From Streptomyces phaeoluteigriseus (GTDB lineage: Bacteria > Actinomycetota > Actinomycetes > Streptomycetales > Streptomycetaceae): a DNA stretch of 64,000 bases. A program made the position numbers and the translations under genes. Position 1 is the first letter of the stretch, and each line of letters starts with the position of its first letter. Location of the stretch: the NCBI RefSeq assembly GCF_001896135.2, contig NZ_MPOH02000019.1, positions 665,497 through 729,496 on the forward strand, written 5' to 3'. Of the stretch, positions 50,764-59,955 are shown piece after piece. The notes below the pieces were generated by a model. The model was given only the letters and a program-made list of their open reading frames with translations. It searched no databases and was not told the DNA's origin.

Positions 50764-51987
50764 TCAGGCGCCGTCCCCGGGCCCGCCGTCCTTGAGCCCC
50801 CTGCCCAGCCTGCGCAGTCCCTCCGCGATCTCCTCCGGCGTCTGCGTCACGAAGCACAGGCGGAGGGTGGAGCGGTCGGGCTCGCCGGCGTAGAAGGGGG
50901 CACCGGGGACATAGGCCACGTCCTCCCGCACCACCCGCGGGAGCAGGGCGGCGGTGTCGTACGTCTCCGGCAGCCGGGCCCAGACGAACATGCCGCCCTC
51001 GGGCCGCTCCCACACCGTGCCCTCCGGGAGGGCGTCCGGCAGGCCCGCGAGCATCGCGTCGCGGCGCTCGCGGTACACGGCGGCGACCCGTGCCACATGG
51101 GCGTCGAGGTCGGAGACGGCCAAGTAGCGTGCGGCGGCCAGCTGGTTGACGGTCGGGGTGTGCAGGTCGGCCGCCTGCTTGGCGACCGCGCAGGCCCGGC
51201 GCAGCTCCGCCGGCGCGCGCAGCCAGCCCAGCCGCAGGCCGGGGGCCATGACCTTGGAGAAGGAGCCGAGCAGGACGGTCCGGTCGCGGGCGTCGGGGTG
51301 GGCGGCGATCCAGGGGACGCGCTCACCGTCGTAGCGGAGTTCGCCGTAGGGATCGTCCTCGATGATCCACAGACCGTGCCGGGCGGCGACGGAGGCGAGG
51401 GCGGCGCGGCGTTCGGCGGGCAGGGTGCGGCCGGTGGGGTTCTGGAAGGTGGGGACGGTGTAGAGGAACTTGGGCCGTTCCCGGACGACCAGCTCCGCGA
51501 GGGCCTCGGGGTCCGGGCCGTCCGCGTCCCCGGGCACGGCGACGACCCTCGCTCCGGCGAGGCCGAAGGCCTGGAGGGCGGCCAGATAGCAGGGCTCCTC
51601 GACGAGGACGGTGTCGCCGGCGTCGACGAGCGCGGTGGCGAGCAGTGACAGGCCCTGCTGGGAGCCGGTGGTGACGAGCAGGTCGTCGGCGTCGGTCGGC
51701 AGCCCCCGCACGGACATCCGCCGCGCCAGCCGCTCCCGCAGGACGGGCTCGCCCTCGGTGGTGGCGTACTGGAGCGCCCGCCCCGGCATCTCCTCCAGCA
51801 CATGCCGGAAGGCGGCGGCGACACCCTCCCGGTCGAACAGTTCGGGCGCGGGCAGCCCACCCGCGAAGTTGATCACCTCGGGCCGGGCGGTGACGGCAAG
51901 GATCTCCCGCACGGGCGACCCCCCGACAGCACGCGTCCGCGCGGCAAGCGGCGGCACGGAAGCGATCGGTGCGGCGGCAACGCTCAT
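50764..51987 (-). CDS. PLP-dependent aminotransferase, 2-aminoadipate/MocR-like class I
   Basis: A 407-residue fold-type I aminotransferase resembling LysN/2-aminoadipate transaminases and the catalytic half of MocR regulators, but with no HTH domain. FAGGLPAPELFDREGV and LLVTTGSQQGLSLLATALVD are N-terminal hallmarks. PTFQNPTGRTLP and DDPYGELRY (PLP Asp and Tyr) follow. The Schiff-base Lys is in LLGSFSKVMAPGLRLGW, and the carboxylate-binding Arg is in RSTLRLCFV. ATG at 51987 after AAGGAG. Substrate uncertain. Confidence 0.9.
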   Translation of the reverse strand: MSVAAAPIASVPPLAARTRAVGGSPVREILAVTARPEVINFAGGLPAPELFDREGVAAAFRHVLEEMPGRALQYATTEGEPVLRERLARRMSVRGLPTDADDLLVTTGSQQGLSLLATALVDAGDTVLVEEPCYLAALQAFGLAGARVVAVPGDADGPDPEALAELVVRERPKFLYTVPTFQNPTGRTLPAERRAALASVAARHGLWIIEDDPYGELRYDGERVPWIAAHPDARDRTVLLGSFSKVMAPGLRLGWLRAPAELRRACAVAKQAADLHTPTVNQLAAARYLAVSDLDAHVARVAAVYRERRDAMLAGLPDALPEGTVWERPEGGMFVWARLPETYDTAALLPRVVREDVAYVPGAPFYAGEPDRSTLRLCFVTQTPEEIAEGLRRLGRGLKDGGPGDGA

Positions 51988-52123
51988 GAAACGGCTCCTT
52001 CGACCACGGGCACGGCAATCCCCCACGCCCTCGTCCTCGCGCTCCCGCAGCCTAGGAGACGACTGCCATGTACACATGGTTTTCCAGGATGCGGACGCGG
52101 GGTTCGCGGAGTTGGGGGCGGGC

Positions 52124-53467
52124 CTACTGGGCCGGCGAGGACCCCGCCCGCTGCCATGCCGACCCGCCGAGCGGGAACTCGTACGCGGGGCGCCCGTTGT
52201 TGCCGCTCGTGCGGAACGGCCTGCCCCTGTCGTCGACGATCAGGGTGCCGTGCCGGGACCCGCTGGACCAGGACAGCTCCAGCGTCCAGCTCACGTCGTA
52301 GGCGGAGGCGTCGGCGTCGATGTAGTAGACCTCCGGATCGGACTCGCTGACCTTGAAGGGGAAGTCGTCGTGCCCGGCCTCCGGCACGACCGCCGGCCGC
52401 GCGGCATCGAGGGCCACGGTGAAGTAGTGGGTCGGCACCCCTCCCCCGCAGCCGACGCCCGGATAGCCCATGGCGTAGTCGTTCCAACCGAGCGGTGACC
52501 GCTTCTGGACCGTGCGGACCTTCAGCCCGTCGACGACCACCGTCTCCTCGCCGGTCCCCTGCACGGTCACCTGCAGAAACTGGCTCCCCGAGGACACGGC
52601 CCCGTGCGCGGCCACCCAGGCGGGCGCGTCCTGCTCGACGGGCGGCGGCGCGACCCGTCCCGGCTCACGATCGATCAGGTAGTGCTGTCCGCAGGGGTCC
52701 AGCCAGGCGTTCGGGCGGACCTCCACCGTGAGCGGGGGAGCCCCGCCGTCGTCCTCGACGGCCGCGCCAGGGCGTTCGCCGCCGGAGACCGAGGGTGACG
52801 GCGTCCCCGAGGAGGAGGCGGACGCGGATGCCGACGGGGACGCGGACGGCGGGGCGGAGGCCGACCCGCTCCCGGACGGCGTCGCGCTCCCCGTCCCCCT
52901 CTCCTGCACGGGCCGGGCGGCCCCGGCGCCCCGCGCACCCCCGGCGTCCTCGGCGCCACCGCCGGACAGCCGCATCCCGAGAACCACGGCTCCGGCCACG
53001 GCGACGACGGCGACCCCGGCCAGAACGGCCCGCCGCCGGCGCCGATCGGTGGACGGCCGCGGTACGCCGTCCCGCACGAGGTCGGTGACGAGTGCGGCCG
53101 GACCCGGCTCGGGGTCGCCGCCCCGCACGCCCTCCGCCGGCGCCGCGTCCGGCTCCACCACCGGCACCGCGTCCGGCTTCACCCTCGACGCCGCGTCCGG
53201 CTCAGCCGCCGGCCCGCTCTCCTTCTTCCCCCGCGCCGCGTCCGCCAGCACCCACCGCCGATGCAGCTCGACCAGCTCGGCCGGCGAGGCCTTGCACAGC
53301 CGGGCGAGCCGTTCCACGGGCGCGTAGTCCGTGGGGACGGCGTCCCCGTTGCAGTAGCGGTGCAGCGTCGACGTACTCATGTGGAGCCGTTTCGCGAGCG
53401 TGCCGTAGCTCAGCCCGGATCGGTCCTTCAGTTCTCGCAGTAGTTCCGCGAACTCGGCCGCAGCCAC
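52124..53467 (-). CDS. membrane-anchored XRE helix-turn-helix protein
   Basis: A 447-residue protein with a cytoplasmic DNA-binding head and an outside tail. The HTH is FAELLRELKDRSGLSYGTLA, LHMSTSTLHRYCNGDAVPTD (about residues 6-48). One membrane helix, VLAGVAVVAVAGAVVLGM (about 190-207), follows a Pro/Ala-rich linker. The extracytoplasmic part has a Ser/Pro-rich stalk and a beta-rich domain with three cysteines (DPCGQHYLID, GVGCGGG). The layout is like ToxR/RodZ-type one-component membrane regulators. GTG at 53467. It is divergent from a DUF4232 lipoprotein 215 bp away, a possible target or partner. Confidence 0.82.
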   Translation of the reverse strand: MAAAEFAELLRELKDRSGLSYGTLAKRLHMSTSTLHRYCNGDAVPTDYAPVERLARLCKASPAELVELHRRWVLADAARGKKESGPAAEPDAASRVKPDAVPVVEPDAAPAEGVRGGDPEPGPAALVTDLVRDGVPRPSTDRRRRRAVLAGVAVVAVAGAVVLGMRLSGGGAEDAGGARGAGAARPVQERGTGSATPSGSGSASAPPSASPSASASASSSGTPSPSVSGGERPGAAVEDDGGAPPLTVEVRPNAWLDPCGQHYLIDREPGRVAPPPVEQDAPAWVAAHGAVSSGSQFLQVTVQGTGEETVVVDGLKVRTVQKRSPLGWNDYAMGYPGVGCGGGVPTHYFTVALDAARPAVVPEAGHDDFPFKVSESDPEVYYIDADASAYDVSWTLELSWSSGSRHGTLIVDDRGRPFRTSGNNGRPAYEFPLGGSAWQRAGSSPAQ

Positions 53468-53682
53468 TGTTCGTCCACCCCTCGTGTCCCATCCCGGCGT
53501 TCCAGGGATGGTGCGTTTCCCCAGCTCAGGCGCGTTGCGGGCGTTCCAGCGTCCCGGATCGTCCGCAGGTCGTGGCGGCCGGGACGGATCTCCCCACAAG
53601 CTGTGGCCATCCAAGCACGCCGCCCCCGGCACCCGGTCGAGCGGCGTACGCCAACCACCCTTCTCGGTAAGAGGAATTCACC

Positions 53683-54417
53683 ATGCGCATCCGCCGCACC
53701 AGCCGCCTGCTCGTCCCCGCCGTCGCCGCGCTCGCCGCCCTCTCGCTCACGGCCTGCGAGAACGGAACGGGCACCGAGGACGAGGGCGCGTCCGCCCCCG
53801 CGTCGTCGGTCACCGCACAGCCCCGGGGAACCGACAAGCCGACCACCGGCTCGGACACGGGGACGGGTACGGGTACCGGCACGGGCACCGGATCGGGCTC
53901 GGGTTCGGCCGCGAAGCCGGCCGGCGGGACGTCCGCCAAGCCGGGCGCCGGCACCGTCACGGAGGACAAGGACCCGAACGCCCCCGAGAACCGCGTCCTG
54001 TGCAACGGCTCGAACACGAAGGTCACCGCCCAGCCGGTCCCGCGCCCCCTCAACCACATGCTGATCACGGTCACCAACACCGGCAGCAAGGTGTGCGACC
54101 TGACCTACTACCCGGTGCTCCGCTTCGACGAGATGCAGTGGGCGCCCGCGGCGGCGGAGGCGACCGAGCCGCAGGCGGTCACGACCCTCTCGCCCGGCGA
54201 GTCCGGCTACGCGGGCGTCCTGCTGTCGGCGGCCGACGGCAGCGGCGACGGCGGCACGACCGCCGAGAAGCTGACGGTCGCCTTCCAGGGCCGCACCCCG
54301 AACAGCGACGGCGGCGCCTCCGCGACGCCGCCGCTCCCGGCCGGGGGCGTCTACTACGACAGCTCGCTGACGGTGACGTACTGGCAGCAGAGCATGGACG
54401 ACGCGCTCGCCTGGTGA
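53683..54417 (+). CDS. DUF4232 secreted lipoprotein
   Basis: A 244-residue lipoprotein. The signal LLVPAVAALAALSLTAC ends in a lipobox (Cys about 25). A Gly/Thr/Ser-rich linker with a GTGTGTGTGTGS run follows, then the DUF4232 beta-sandwich (RVLCNGSNTKVTAQPVPRPL, MLITVTNTGSKVCDLTYYPV, LSPGESGYAGVLLS, YYDSSLTVTYW) with a conserved Cys pair. Function unknown. ATG at 53683 is preceded by AGAGGA. Confidence 0.85.
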   Translation: MRIRRTSRLLVPAVAALAALSLTACENGTGTEDEGASAPASSVTAQPRGTDKPTTGSDTGTGTGTGTGTGSGSGSAAKPAGGTSAKPGAGTVTEDKDPNAPENRVLCNGSNTKVTAQPVPRPLNHMLITVTNTGSKVCDLTYYPVLRFDEMQWAPAAAEATEPQAVTTLSPGESGYAGVLLSAADGSGDGGTTAEKLTVAFQGRTPNSDGGASATPPLPAGGVYYDSSLTVTYWQQSMDDALAW

Positions 54418-54466
54418 GCCGGTGAGCAGGAAGGCCGACGGGTCAGCGGGTCAGCAGGTCAGCAGG

Positions 54467-55459
54467 TCACCGCAGGGTCCGGGCCACCTCGGTGGCCCAG
54501 TAGGTGAGGATGTTCCGCGCCCCGGCCCGCTTGATGCCGGTGAGCGTCTCCAGGATCGCCCGGTCGCGGTCGATCCAGCCCTTCTCGGCGGCGGCCTCGA
54601 TCATCGAGTACTCGCCGGAGATCTGGTAGGCGGCGACGGGCACGTCCACCGCGTCGGCGACCCGCGCGAGGATGTCGAGGTAGGGCCCGGCAGGCTTGAC
54701 CATCACCATGTCGGCGCCCTCCTCCAGGTCGAGGGCCAGCTCGCGCATCGACTCCCGCACGTTGGCGGGGTCCTGCTGGTACGTCTTGCGGTCTCCACGC
54801 AGCGAGGAGCCGACGGCCTCCCGGAAGGGGCCGTAGAAGGCGGAGGAGTACTTGGCGGTGTAGGCGAGGACGGCGACGTCCTCGCGCCCGATCTGGTCGA
54901 GGGCATCGCGGACGACCCCGATCTGCCCGTCCATCATCCCGCTGGGACCTACGACATGGGCGCCCGCGTCGGCCTGGACCTGCGCCATCTCGGCGTACCG
55001 CTCGAGGGTGGCGTCGTTGTCCACACGCCCCTGGGCGTCGAGCACACCACAGTGCCCGTGATCGGTGAACTCGTCGAGACAGAGGTCGGACATGACCAGC
55101 AGCTCGTCCCCGACCTCGGCCCGTACGTCCCGCAGGGCGACCTGGAGAATCCCGTCCGGGTCGGTCCCCACGGTCCCGAGGGCGTCCTTCTTCGACTCCT
55201 CCGGCACCCCGAAGAGCATGATCCCGGAGACCCCGGCCTCCACGGCCTCCAGCGCCGCCTTCTTCAGACTGTCGCGGGTGTGCTGCACGACCCCGGGCAT
55301 GGCCCCGATCGGCACCGGCTCGCTCACACCCTCCCGCACGAACGCGGGAAGAATGAAGTCGGCCGGATGCAGCCGGGTCTCGGCGACCATGCGCCGCATG
55401 ACGGGGGTGGTCCGCAACCGCCGCGGACGCGAACCGGGGAAGGATCCGTACGTCGTCAT
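54467..55459 (-). CDS. hemB: delta-aminolevulinic acid dehydratase HemB
   Basis: A 330-residue porphobilinogen synthase condensing two 5-aminolevulinate molecules. The metal-site Cys region is VMSDLCLDEFTDHGHCGVLD, which keeps a cysteine-containing metal site. The Schiff-base lysines are in LAYTAKYSSAFYGPFREAVG and ADMVMVKPAGPYLDIL. It lies downstream of hemD in the same direction, but a hairpin plus T-run separates them, so it is probably expressed on its own. Confidence 0.94.
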   Translation of the reverse strand: MTTYGSFPGSRPRRLRTTPVMRRMVAETRLHPADFILPAFVREGVSEPVPIGAMPGVVQHTRDSLKKAALEAVEAGVSGIMLFGVPEESKKDALGTVGTDPDGILQVALRDVRAEVGDELLVMSDLCLDEFTDHGHCGVLDAQGRVDNDATLERYAEMAQVQADAGAHVVGPSGMMDGQIGVVRDALDQIGREDVAVLAYTAKYSSAFYGPFREAVGSSLRGDRKTYQQDPANVRESMRELALDLEEGADMVMVKPAGPYLDILARVADAVDVPVAAYQISGEYSMIEAAAEKGWIDRDRAILETLTGIKRAGARNILTYWATEVARTLR

Positions 55460-55555
55460 ACCGTCTACGCTACGCCCGCCCCGACACCCCGTTTACCGAC
55501 GCCAAGTCGGCCGGTTCGGCCCGTCCGGCGTTCGAGGACGAGGCGCGAGGTGCCG

Positions 55556-55586
55556 AAAAAAGGGGGGCCTGGGGCGCAGCCCCAGG
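55556..55586 (-). terminator. intrinsic terminator after hemD
   Basis: Read leftward, CCTGGGGC pairs with GCCCCAGG (8 bp, 3-base loop), followed by CCCCCC and then TTTTTT, a classical hairpin and U-tract. It lies 55 bases past the hemD stop, so it ends the rex-hemACD transcript before hemB. The adjoining CCCGTCCGGCGTTCGAGGAC resembles an intergenic repeat I recall from other Streptomyces. Confidence 0.82.
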
Positions 55587-55640
55587 GACGGGAAGGGAAG
55601 GGGTGGCGGGGGCGGAGAACCACCCCCACCGCCCACCCGG

Positions 55641-57290
55641 TCAGGTAGCCCGGCGTCTCCGCGCCCCCGGCCGCCGCAGCCCGAACTCCGCCAACGCCTC
55701 GGCCAACTTGTGCACGGACGGCTCGGGAGCCATCACATCCACCCGCAGCCCGTGCTCCTCGGCCGTCTTGGCCGTAGCCGGGCCGATGCACGCGATGATC
55801 GTCACGTTGTGCGGCTTCCCCGCGATCCCGACCAGGTTCCGCACGGTGGACGACGACGTGAACAGGACGGCGTCGAACCCACCGCCCTTGATCGCCTCCC
55901 GCGTCTCGGCCGGCGGCGGCGAGGCCCGCACGGTCCGGTAGGCGGTGACGTCGTCGACCTCCCACCCGAGTTCGATGAGCCCGGCGACGAGCGTCTCGGT
56001 GGCGATGTCGGCCCGCGGCAGGAACACCCGGTCGATCGGGTCGAACACCGGGTCGTAGGGAGGCCAGTCCTCCAGCAGCCCGGCCGCGGACTGCTCCCCG
56101 CTCGGCACCAGGTCCGGCTTCACACCGAACGCGATCAGCGCCTTGGCGGTCTGCTCACCCACCGCCGCGACCTTGATCCCGGCGAAGGCGCGGGCGTCGA
56201 GCCCGTACTCCTCGAACTTCTCCCGTACGGCCTTGACCGCGTTCACCGAGGTGAAGGCGATCCACTCGTACCGTCCGGTCACCAGCCCCTTGACGGCCCG
56301 CTCCATCTGCTGGGGCGTCCGCGGCGGCTCGACGGCGATGGTCGGCACCTCGTGCGGCACGGCGCCGTAGGACCGCAGCTGGTCGGAGAGCGATGCCGCC
56401 TGCTCCTTGGTGCGCGGTACGAGCACCTTCCAGCCGAACAGCGGCTTGGACTCGAACCAGGCGAGCTGGTCGCGCTGGGCGGGGGCGGAACGCTCACCGA
56501 CCACGGCTATGACCGGCCGGCCGCCCTCGGGAGACGGCAGCACCTTGGCCTGCTTCAGCGTCTGCGCGATGGTGCCGAGGGTGGCGCTCCAGGTCCGCTG
56601 ACGGGTCGTCGTACCGGCGACGGTGACGGTCATCGGGGTGTCGGGCTTGCGCCCGGCCGCGACCAGTTCACCGGCGGCGGCGGCCACGGAGTCCAGCGAC
56701 GTGGACACGACGACGGTCCCGTCGGACACGCCGACCTCGGTCCAGCACCGGTCGGACGCGGTCCGCGCGTCGATGAACCGGACGTCCGCGCCCTGCGCGT
56801 CGCGCAGCGGCACACCGGCGTACGCGGGCACGCCGACGGCGGCCGCGATGCCGGGGACGACCTCGAAGGGAACACCGGCCGCCACGCAGGCGAGCATTTC
56901 CTCGGCCGCGTACGTATCCAGTCCCGGGTCCCCGGACACCGCGCGGACGACCCGCCTGCCGCCCCGTGCGGCCTCCATGACAAGATGTGCGGCATCCCGC
57001 ACAGCGGGGCTCCCAGCGGTTGTTGACGTGCCGTCAACGACCGTCGGGTGCGGCGTGCCCGTGCCCGGAAGAGGGCCCGAAGACGGGCCGGCTTCCGCGT
57101 GCACGACGGCGACGCCGGGCCTGGCGTGCGTCCGGACGACGTCGAGCACCTCGTGCTCGGCGACGAGGACGTCCGCCTGCGCCAGCGCCTCCACGGCGCG
57201 AAGAGTCAGCAGTCCCGGATCCCCGGGTCCGGCACCCAGGAAGGTGACGTGCCCGTGTTCCGGACCGGCGGGAAGAGTGGTGGGGCTCAC
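55641..57290 (-). CDS. hemD: bifunctional uroporphyrinogen-III C-methyltransferase / uroporphyrinogen-III synthase
   Basis: A 549-residue fusion. The N-terminal half is a CobA/SUMT-type SAM methyltransferase (VTFLGAGPGDPGLLTLRAVE, VVRAVSGDPGLDTYAAEE, VVPGIAAAVGVPAYAGVPL) leading to precorrin-2. The C-terminal half is HemD (VLVPRTKEQAASLSDQLRSY, GRYEWIAFTSVNAVKAVREK, VAAVGEQTAKALIAFG, DAVLFTSSSTVRNLVG), which closes the tetrapyrrole ring. The usual PxxSHG-like motifs of SUMT are partly changed, so methyltransferase activity is less sure. GTG at 57290 overlaps hemC as GTGA. Confidence 0.92.
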   Translation of the reverse strand: MSPTTLPAGPEHGHVTFLGAGPGDPGLLTLRAVEALAQADVLVAEHEVLDVVRTHARPGVAVVHAEAGPSSGPLPGTGTPHPTVVDGTSTTAGSPAVRDAAHLVMEAARGGRRVVRAVSGDPGLDTYAAEEMLACVAAGVPFEVVPGIAAAVGVPAYAGVPLRDAQGADVRFIDARTASDRCWTEVGVSDGTVVVSTSLDSVAAAAGELVAAGRKPDTPMTVTVAGTTTRQRTWSATLGTIAQTLKQAKVLPSPEGGRPVIAVVGERSAPAQRDQLAWFESKPLFGWKVLVPRTKEQAASLSDQLRSYGAVPHEVPTIAVEPPRTPQQMERAVKGLVTGRYEWIAFTSVNAVKAVREKFEEYGLDARAFAGIKVAAVGEQTAKALIAFGVKPDLVPSGEQSAAGLLEDWPPYDPVFDPIDRVFLPRADIATETLVAGLIELGWEVDDVTAYRTVRASPPPAETREAIKGGGFDAVLFTSSSTVRNLVGIAGKPHNVTIIACIGPATAKTAEEHGLRVDVMAPEPSVHKLAEALAEFGLRRPGARRRRAT

Positions 57291-58255
57291 TGCGCTCGCT
57301 CCCCCATCAGACCGGCCGCGCCCTGGGCGAGCATCTCGGCTGCGAGTTCGCGGCCGAGCGCCATTGCCCGGTCGTACGTCTCGGGCACGGGACCGGTGGT
57401 GGACAGCTGCACCGTGCGGGATCCGTCGGTCGTGCCGACGACGCCCCGCAGGCGCATTTCCTTGACAATCTGCCCGTCGGCCAGCAGGTCGGCCAGCGCG
57501 CCCACAGGGGCGCTGCAACCGGCCTCCAGGGCGGCGAGCAGGGACCGTTCGGCGGTCACGGCGGCCCGGGTGAAGGGGTCGTCGAGTTCACCGAGCGCGG
57601 CGATCAGGTCCGCTTGGTGCGCGGCGCATTCGATCGCGAGTGCTCCCTGGCCGGGAGCGGGCAAAACCGTGTCGACCGACAGGAAGTCGGTCACCTCGTC
57701 ACTGCGGCCCATGCGGTTCAGTCCGGCGGCGGCCAGGACGACCGCGTCCAGTTCACCGTCGCGCACGTACCCGATGCGGGTGTCGACGTTCCCGCGTATC
57801 GGCACGGTCTCGATGTCGAGCCCGTGGCCGCGCGCGTACGCGTTCAGCTGCGCCATGCGGCGCGGTGAACCCGTACCGATGCGCGCCCCGCGCGGCAGGT
57901 CGGTGAACTTGAGCGCGTCCCGGGCGACGATGACGTCACGCGGGTCCTCCCGTTCCGGTACGGCCGCCAGGACCAGGTCCTCGGGCTGCCCGGTCGGGAG
58001 GTCCTTCAGCGAGTGGACCGCGAAGTCGACCTCCCCCCGCAACAGCGCCTCCCGCAGCGCGGTGACGAACACGCCCGTGCCGCCGATCTGCGCGAGGTGC
58101 TCACGGGAGGTGTCGCCGTACGTGGTGATCTCGACGAGTTCGACGGGCCGCCCGGTCACCTGGCTCACGGCGTCCGCCACCTGCCGCGACTGGGCCATGG
58201 CGAGCTTGCTGCGCCTGGTCCCCAGCCTCAGTGCGTTCGTACTCATGCCGCTCAT
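57287..58255 (-). CDS. hemC: porphobilinogen deaminase HemC
   Basis: A 322-residue hydroxymethylbilane synthase polymerising four porphobilinogens. LRLGTRRSKLAMAQSRQVAD opens it. VDFAVHSLKDLPTGQPEDLV and RIGTGSPRRMAQLNA are active-site loops, and the cofactor Cys is in LLAALEAGCSAPVGALAD. The ATG at 58255 overlaps the hemA stop as ATGA and follows GAGGG; a second Met (58246) is an alternative start. Confidence 0.95.
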   Translation of the reverse strand: MSGMSTNALRLGTRRSKLAMAQSRQVADAVSQVTGRPVELVEITTYGDTSREHLAQIGGTGVFVTALREALLRGEVDFAVHSLKDLPTGQPEDLVLAAVPEREDPRDVIVARDALKFTDLPRGARIGTGSPRRMAQLNAYARGHGLDIETVPIRGNVDTRIGYVRDGELDAVVLAAAGLNRMGRSDEVTDFLSVDTVLPAPGQGALAIECAAHQADLIAALGELDDPFTRAAVTAERSLLAALEAGCSAPVGALADLLADGQIVKEMRLRGVVGTTDGSRTVQLSTTGPVPETYDRAMALGRELAAEMLAQGAAGLMGERAQ

Positions 58256-59955
58256 GCCGGCCCTCGGTTCTCTGCGTTCGTCTCGGTGCTGTCCTCGGCT
58301 CGGGAGACGGAGGCCACCGTCTCCTGGTCGAGGTCGAACAGGGTCCGCAGTGCGTCCGCGTACCCGGCGCCGCCGGGTTCGGCCGCGAGCTGCTTGACCC
58401 GTACGGTCGGCGCGTGCAGCAGTTTGTCGACGACGCGCCGCACGGTCTGGGTGATCTCCGCGCGGTGTTTGTCGTCCAGGCCGGGCAGCCGTCCGTCGAG
58501 CCGGGCGATCTCGCCCGCGACGACGTCGGCGGCCATGGCACGCAGGGCGACCACGGTGGGGGTGATGTGCGCGGCGCGCTGGGCGGCGCCGAACGCGGCG
58601 ACCTCGTCGGAGACGATCCGCCGTACCTGGTCGACGTCGGCGGCCATCGGCGCGTCCGCGGAGGCCTCGGCGAGCGACTCGATGTCGACCAGCCGCACTC
58701 CGGCGAGCCGGTGCACGGCCGCGTCGACGTCCCGGGGCATCGCGAGGTCCAGCAGGAACAGCACCGGCTCGGGCCGTGCGGGCACGGGGGCGGGCTCGGG
58801 CCTGCGGCGCTCGGGGATGCGGCCGACGGTGGCGGCGGTCGCGGCGAGCGCGGAGATCGAGCTCGGCGTCGGCCCGGGGCGGCGCGCGGCCTCCCGGCGG
58901 TCGACGGCCGGGCCCGCGGCCCAGGCGGGCGTGCTGTTCCAGCGTGGCCGGCTCCCATGCCGGCCACGGCGGCCTCCCCCCATCAGGGAGAAGCCCGGCT
59001 GCACGGCGGAGAGGTCCAGCGGACAGCCGTCGTCGGTGCCGACGGAGGTCGGCGGCAGCGGCCGTACGTCCGCGGGCCCGGACCGGTCCTCGGCGAGGGC
59101 GGCGGGTGCTCCCGTGCGGCCCTCGACCGCGGTCGCGACCGCCGCGGCGGTGAGGACGAGTCCGGTCGCGCCGGTGCAGGAGACGGCGACGTCGGCACGT
59201 GTCAGTTCCGTCGGCACCGACTCCATCGGCACGGCGCGGGAGACGATGTCCGGGTCGCCGTTCTCGGCGAGGATCTGCGCGAGGCGCTCGGCGCGGTCGA
59301 AGGTGCGGTTGGCGACGACGATCTCGGCGACGCCCGCGCGCGCGAGCGTCGCCGCGGCCAGGGAGGACATGGAGCCGGCGCCGATGACGAGGGCGCGCTT
59401 GCCCCGCGCCCACGCGGTCACGTCGCCGCCCGCGGCCAGCTGTTCCAGGCCGAAGGTGACCAGGGACTGCCCGGCGCGGTCGATACCGGTCTCGGAGTGG
59501 GCCCGCTTGCCGACCCTCAGCGCCTGCTGGAACAGGTCGTTCAGCAGCCGTCCGGCGGTGTGGCCCTCCTGGGCGCGGGCCAGGGAGTCCTTGATCTGGC
59601 CGAGGATCTGCCCCTCGCCGACGACCATCGAGTCCAGTCCGCAGGCCACCGAGAACAGGTGGTGGACGGCGCGGTCCTCGTAGTGCACGTAGAGGTAGGG
59701 AGTGAGTTCCTCCAGGCCGACGCCGCTGTGCTGGGCGAGCAGCGTGGACAGCTCGGCGACACCTGCGTGGAACTTGTCCACGTCGGCGTACAGCTCGATG
59801 CGGTTGCAGGTGGCGAGCACTCCGGCCTCGGTGGCCGGTTCGGCGGCGACCGTGTCCTGCAACAGCTTGAACTGGGCGTCCGCGGAGAGCGAGGCCCGCT
59901 CCAGGACGCTCACCGGAGCGCTGCGGTGGCTCAGTCCGACGACGAGGAGACTCAT
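58252..59955 (-). CDS. hemA: glutamyl-tRNA reductase HemA
   Basis: A 567-residue NADPH-dependent reductase making glutamate-1-semialdehyde from Glu-tRNA. The catalytic Cys is in GVLATCNRIELYAD (about residue 50), GEGQILGQIKDSLARAQ is conserved, and the NADPH loop is KRALVIGAGSMSSLAAATL. Between the NADPH domain and the dimerisation helix is an insertion of about 110 Pro/Arg-rich residues (roughly 290-400), genus-typical by my recollection. ATG overlaps the rex stop as ATGA. Confidence 0.95.
   Translation of the reverse strand: MSLLVVGLSHRSAPVSVLERASLSADAQFKLLQDTVAAEPATEAGVLATCNRIELYADVDKFHAGVAELSTLLAQHSGVGLEELTPYLYVHYEDRAVHHLFSVACGLDSMVVGEGQILGQIKDSLARAQEGHTAGRLLNDLFQQALRVGKRAHSETGIDRAGQSLVTFGLEQLAAGGDVTAWARGKRALVIGAGSMSSLAAATLARAGVAEIVVANRTFDRAERLAQILAENGDPDIVSRAVPMESVPTELTRADVAVSCTGATGLVLTAAAVATAVEGRTGAPAALAEDRSGPADVRPLPPTSVGTDDGCPLDLSAVQPGFSLMGGGRRGRHGSRPRWNSTPAWAAGPAVDRREAARRPGPTPSSISALAATAATVGRIPERRRPEPAPVPARPEPVLFLLDLAMPRDVDAAVHRLAGVRLVDIESLAEASADAPMAADVDQVRRIVSDEVAAFGAAQRAAHITPTVVALRAMAADVVAGEIARLDGRLPGLDDKHRAEITQTVRRVVDKLLHAPTVRVKQLAAEPGGAGYADALRTLFDLDQETVASVSRAEDSTETNAENRGPA

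Noticed and set aside
50764..51987. MocR/GntR-type regulator
   Set aside because: It has only the aminotransferase fold; no winged-helix domain precedes it.
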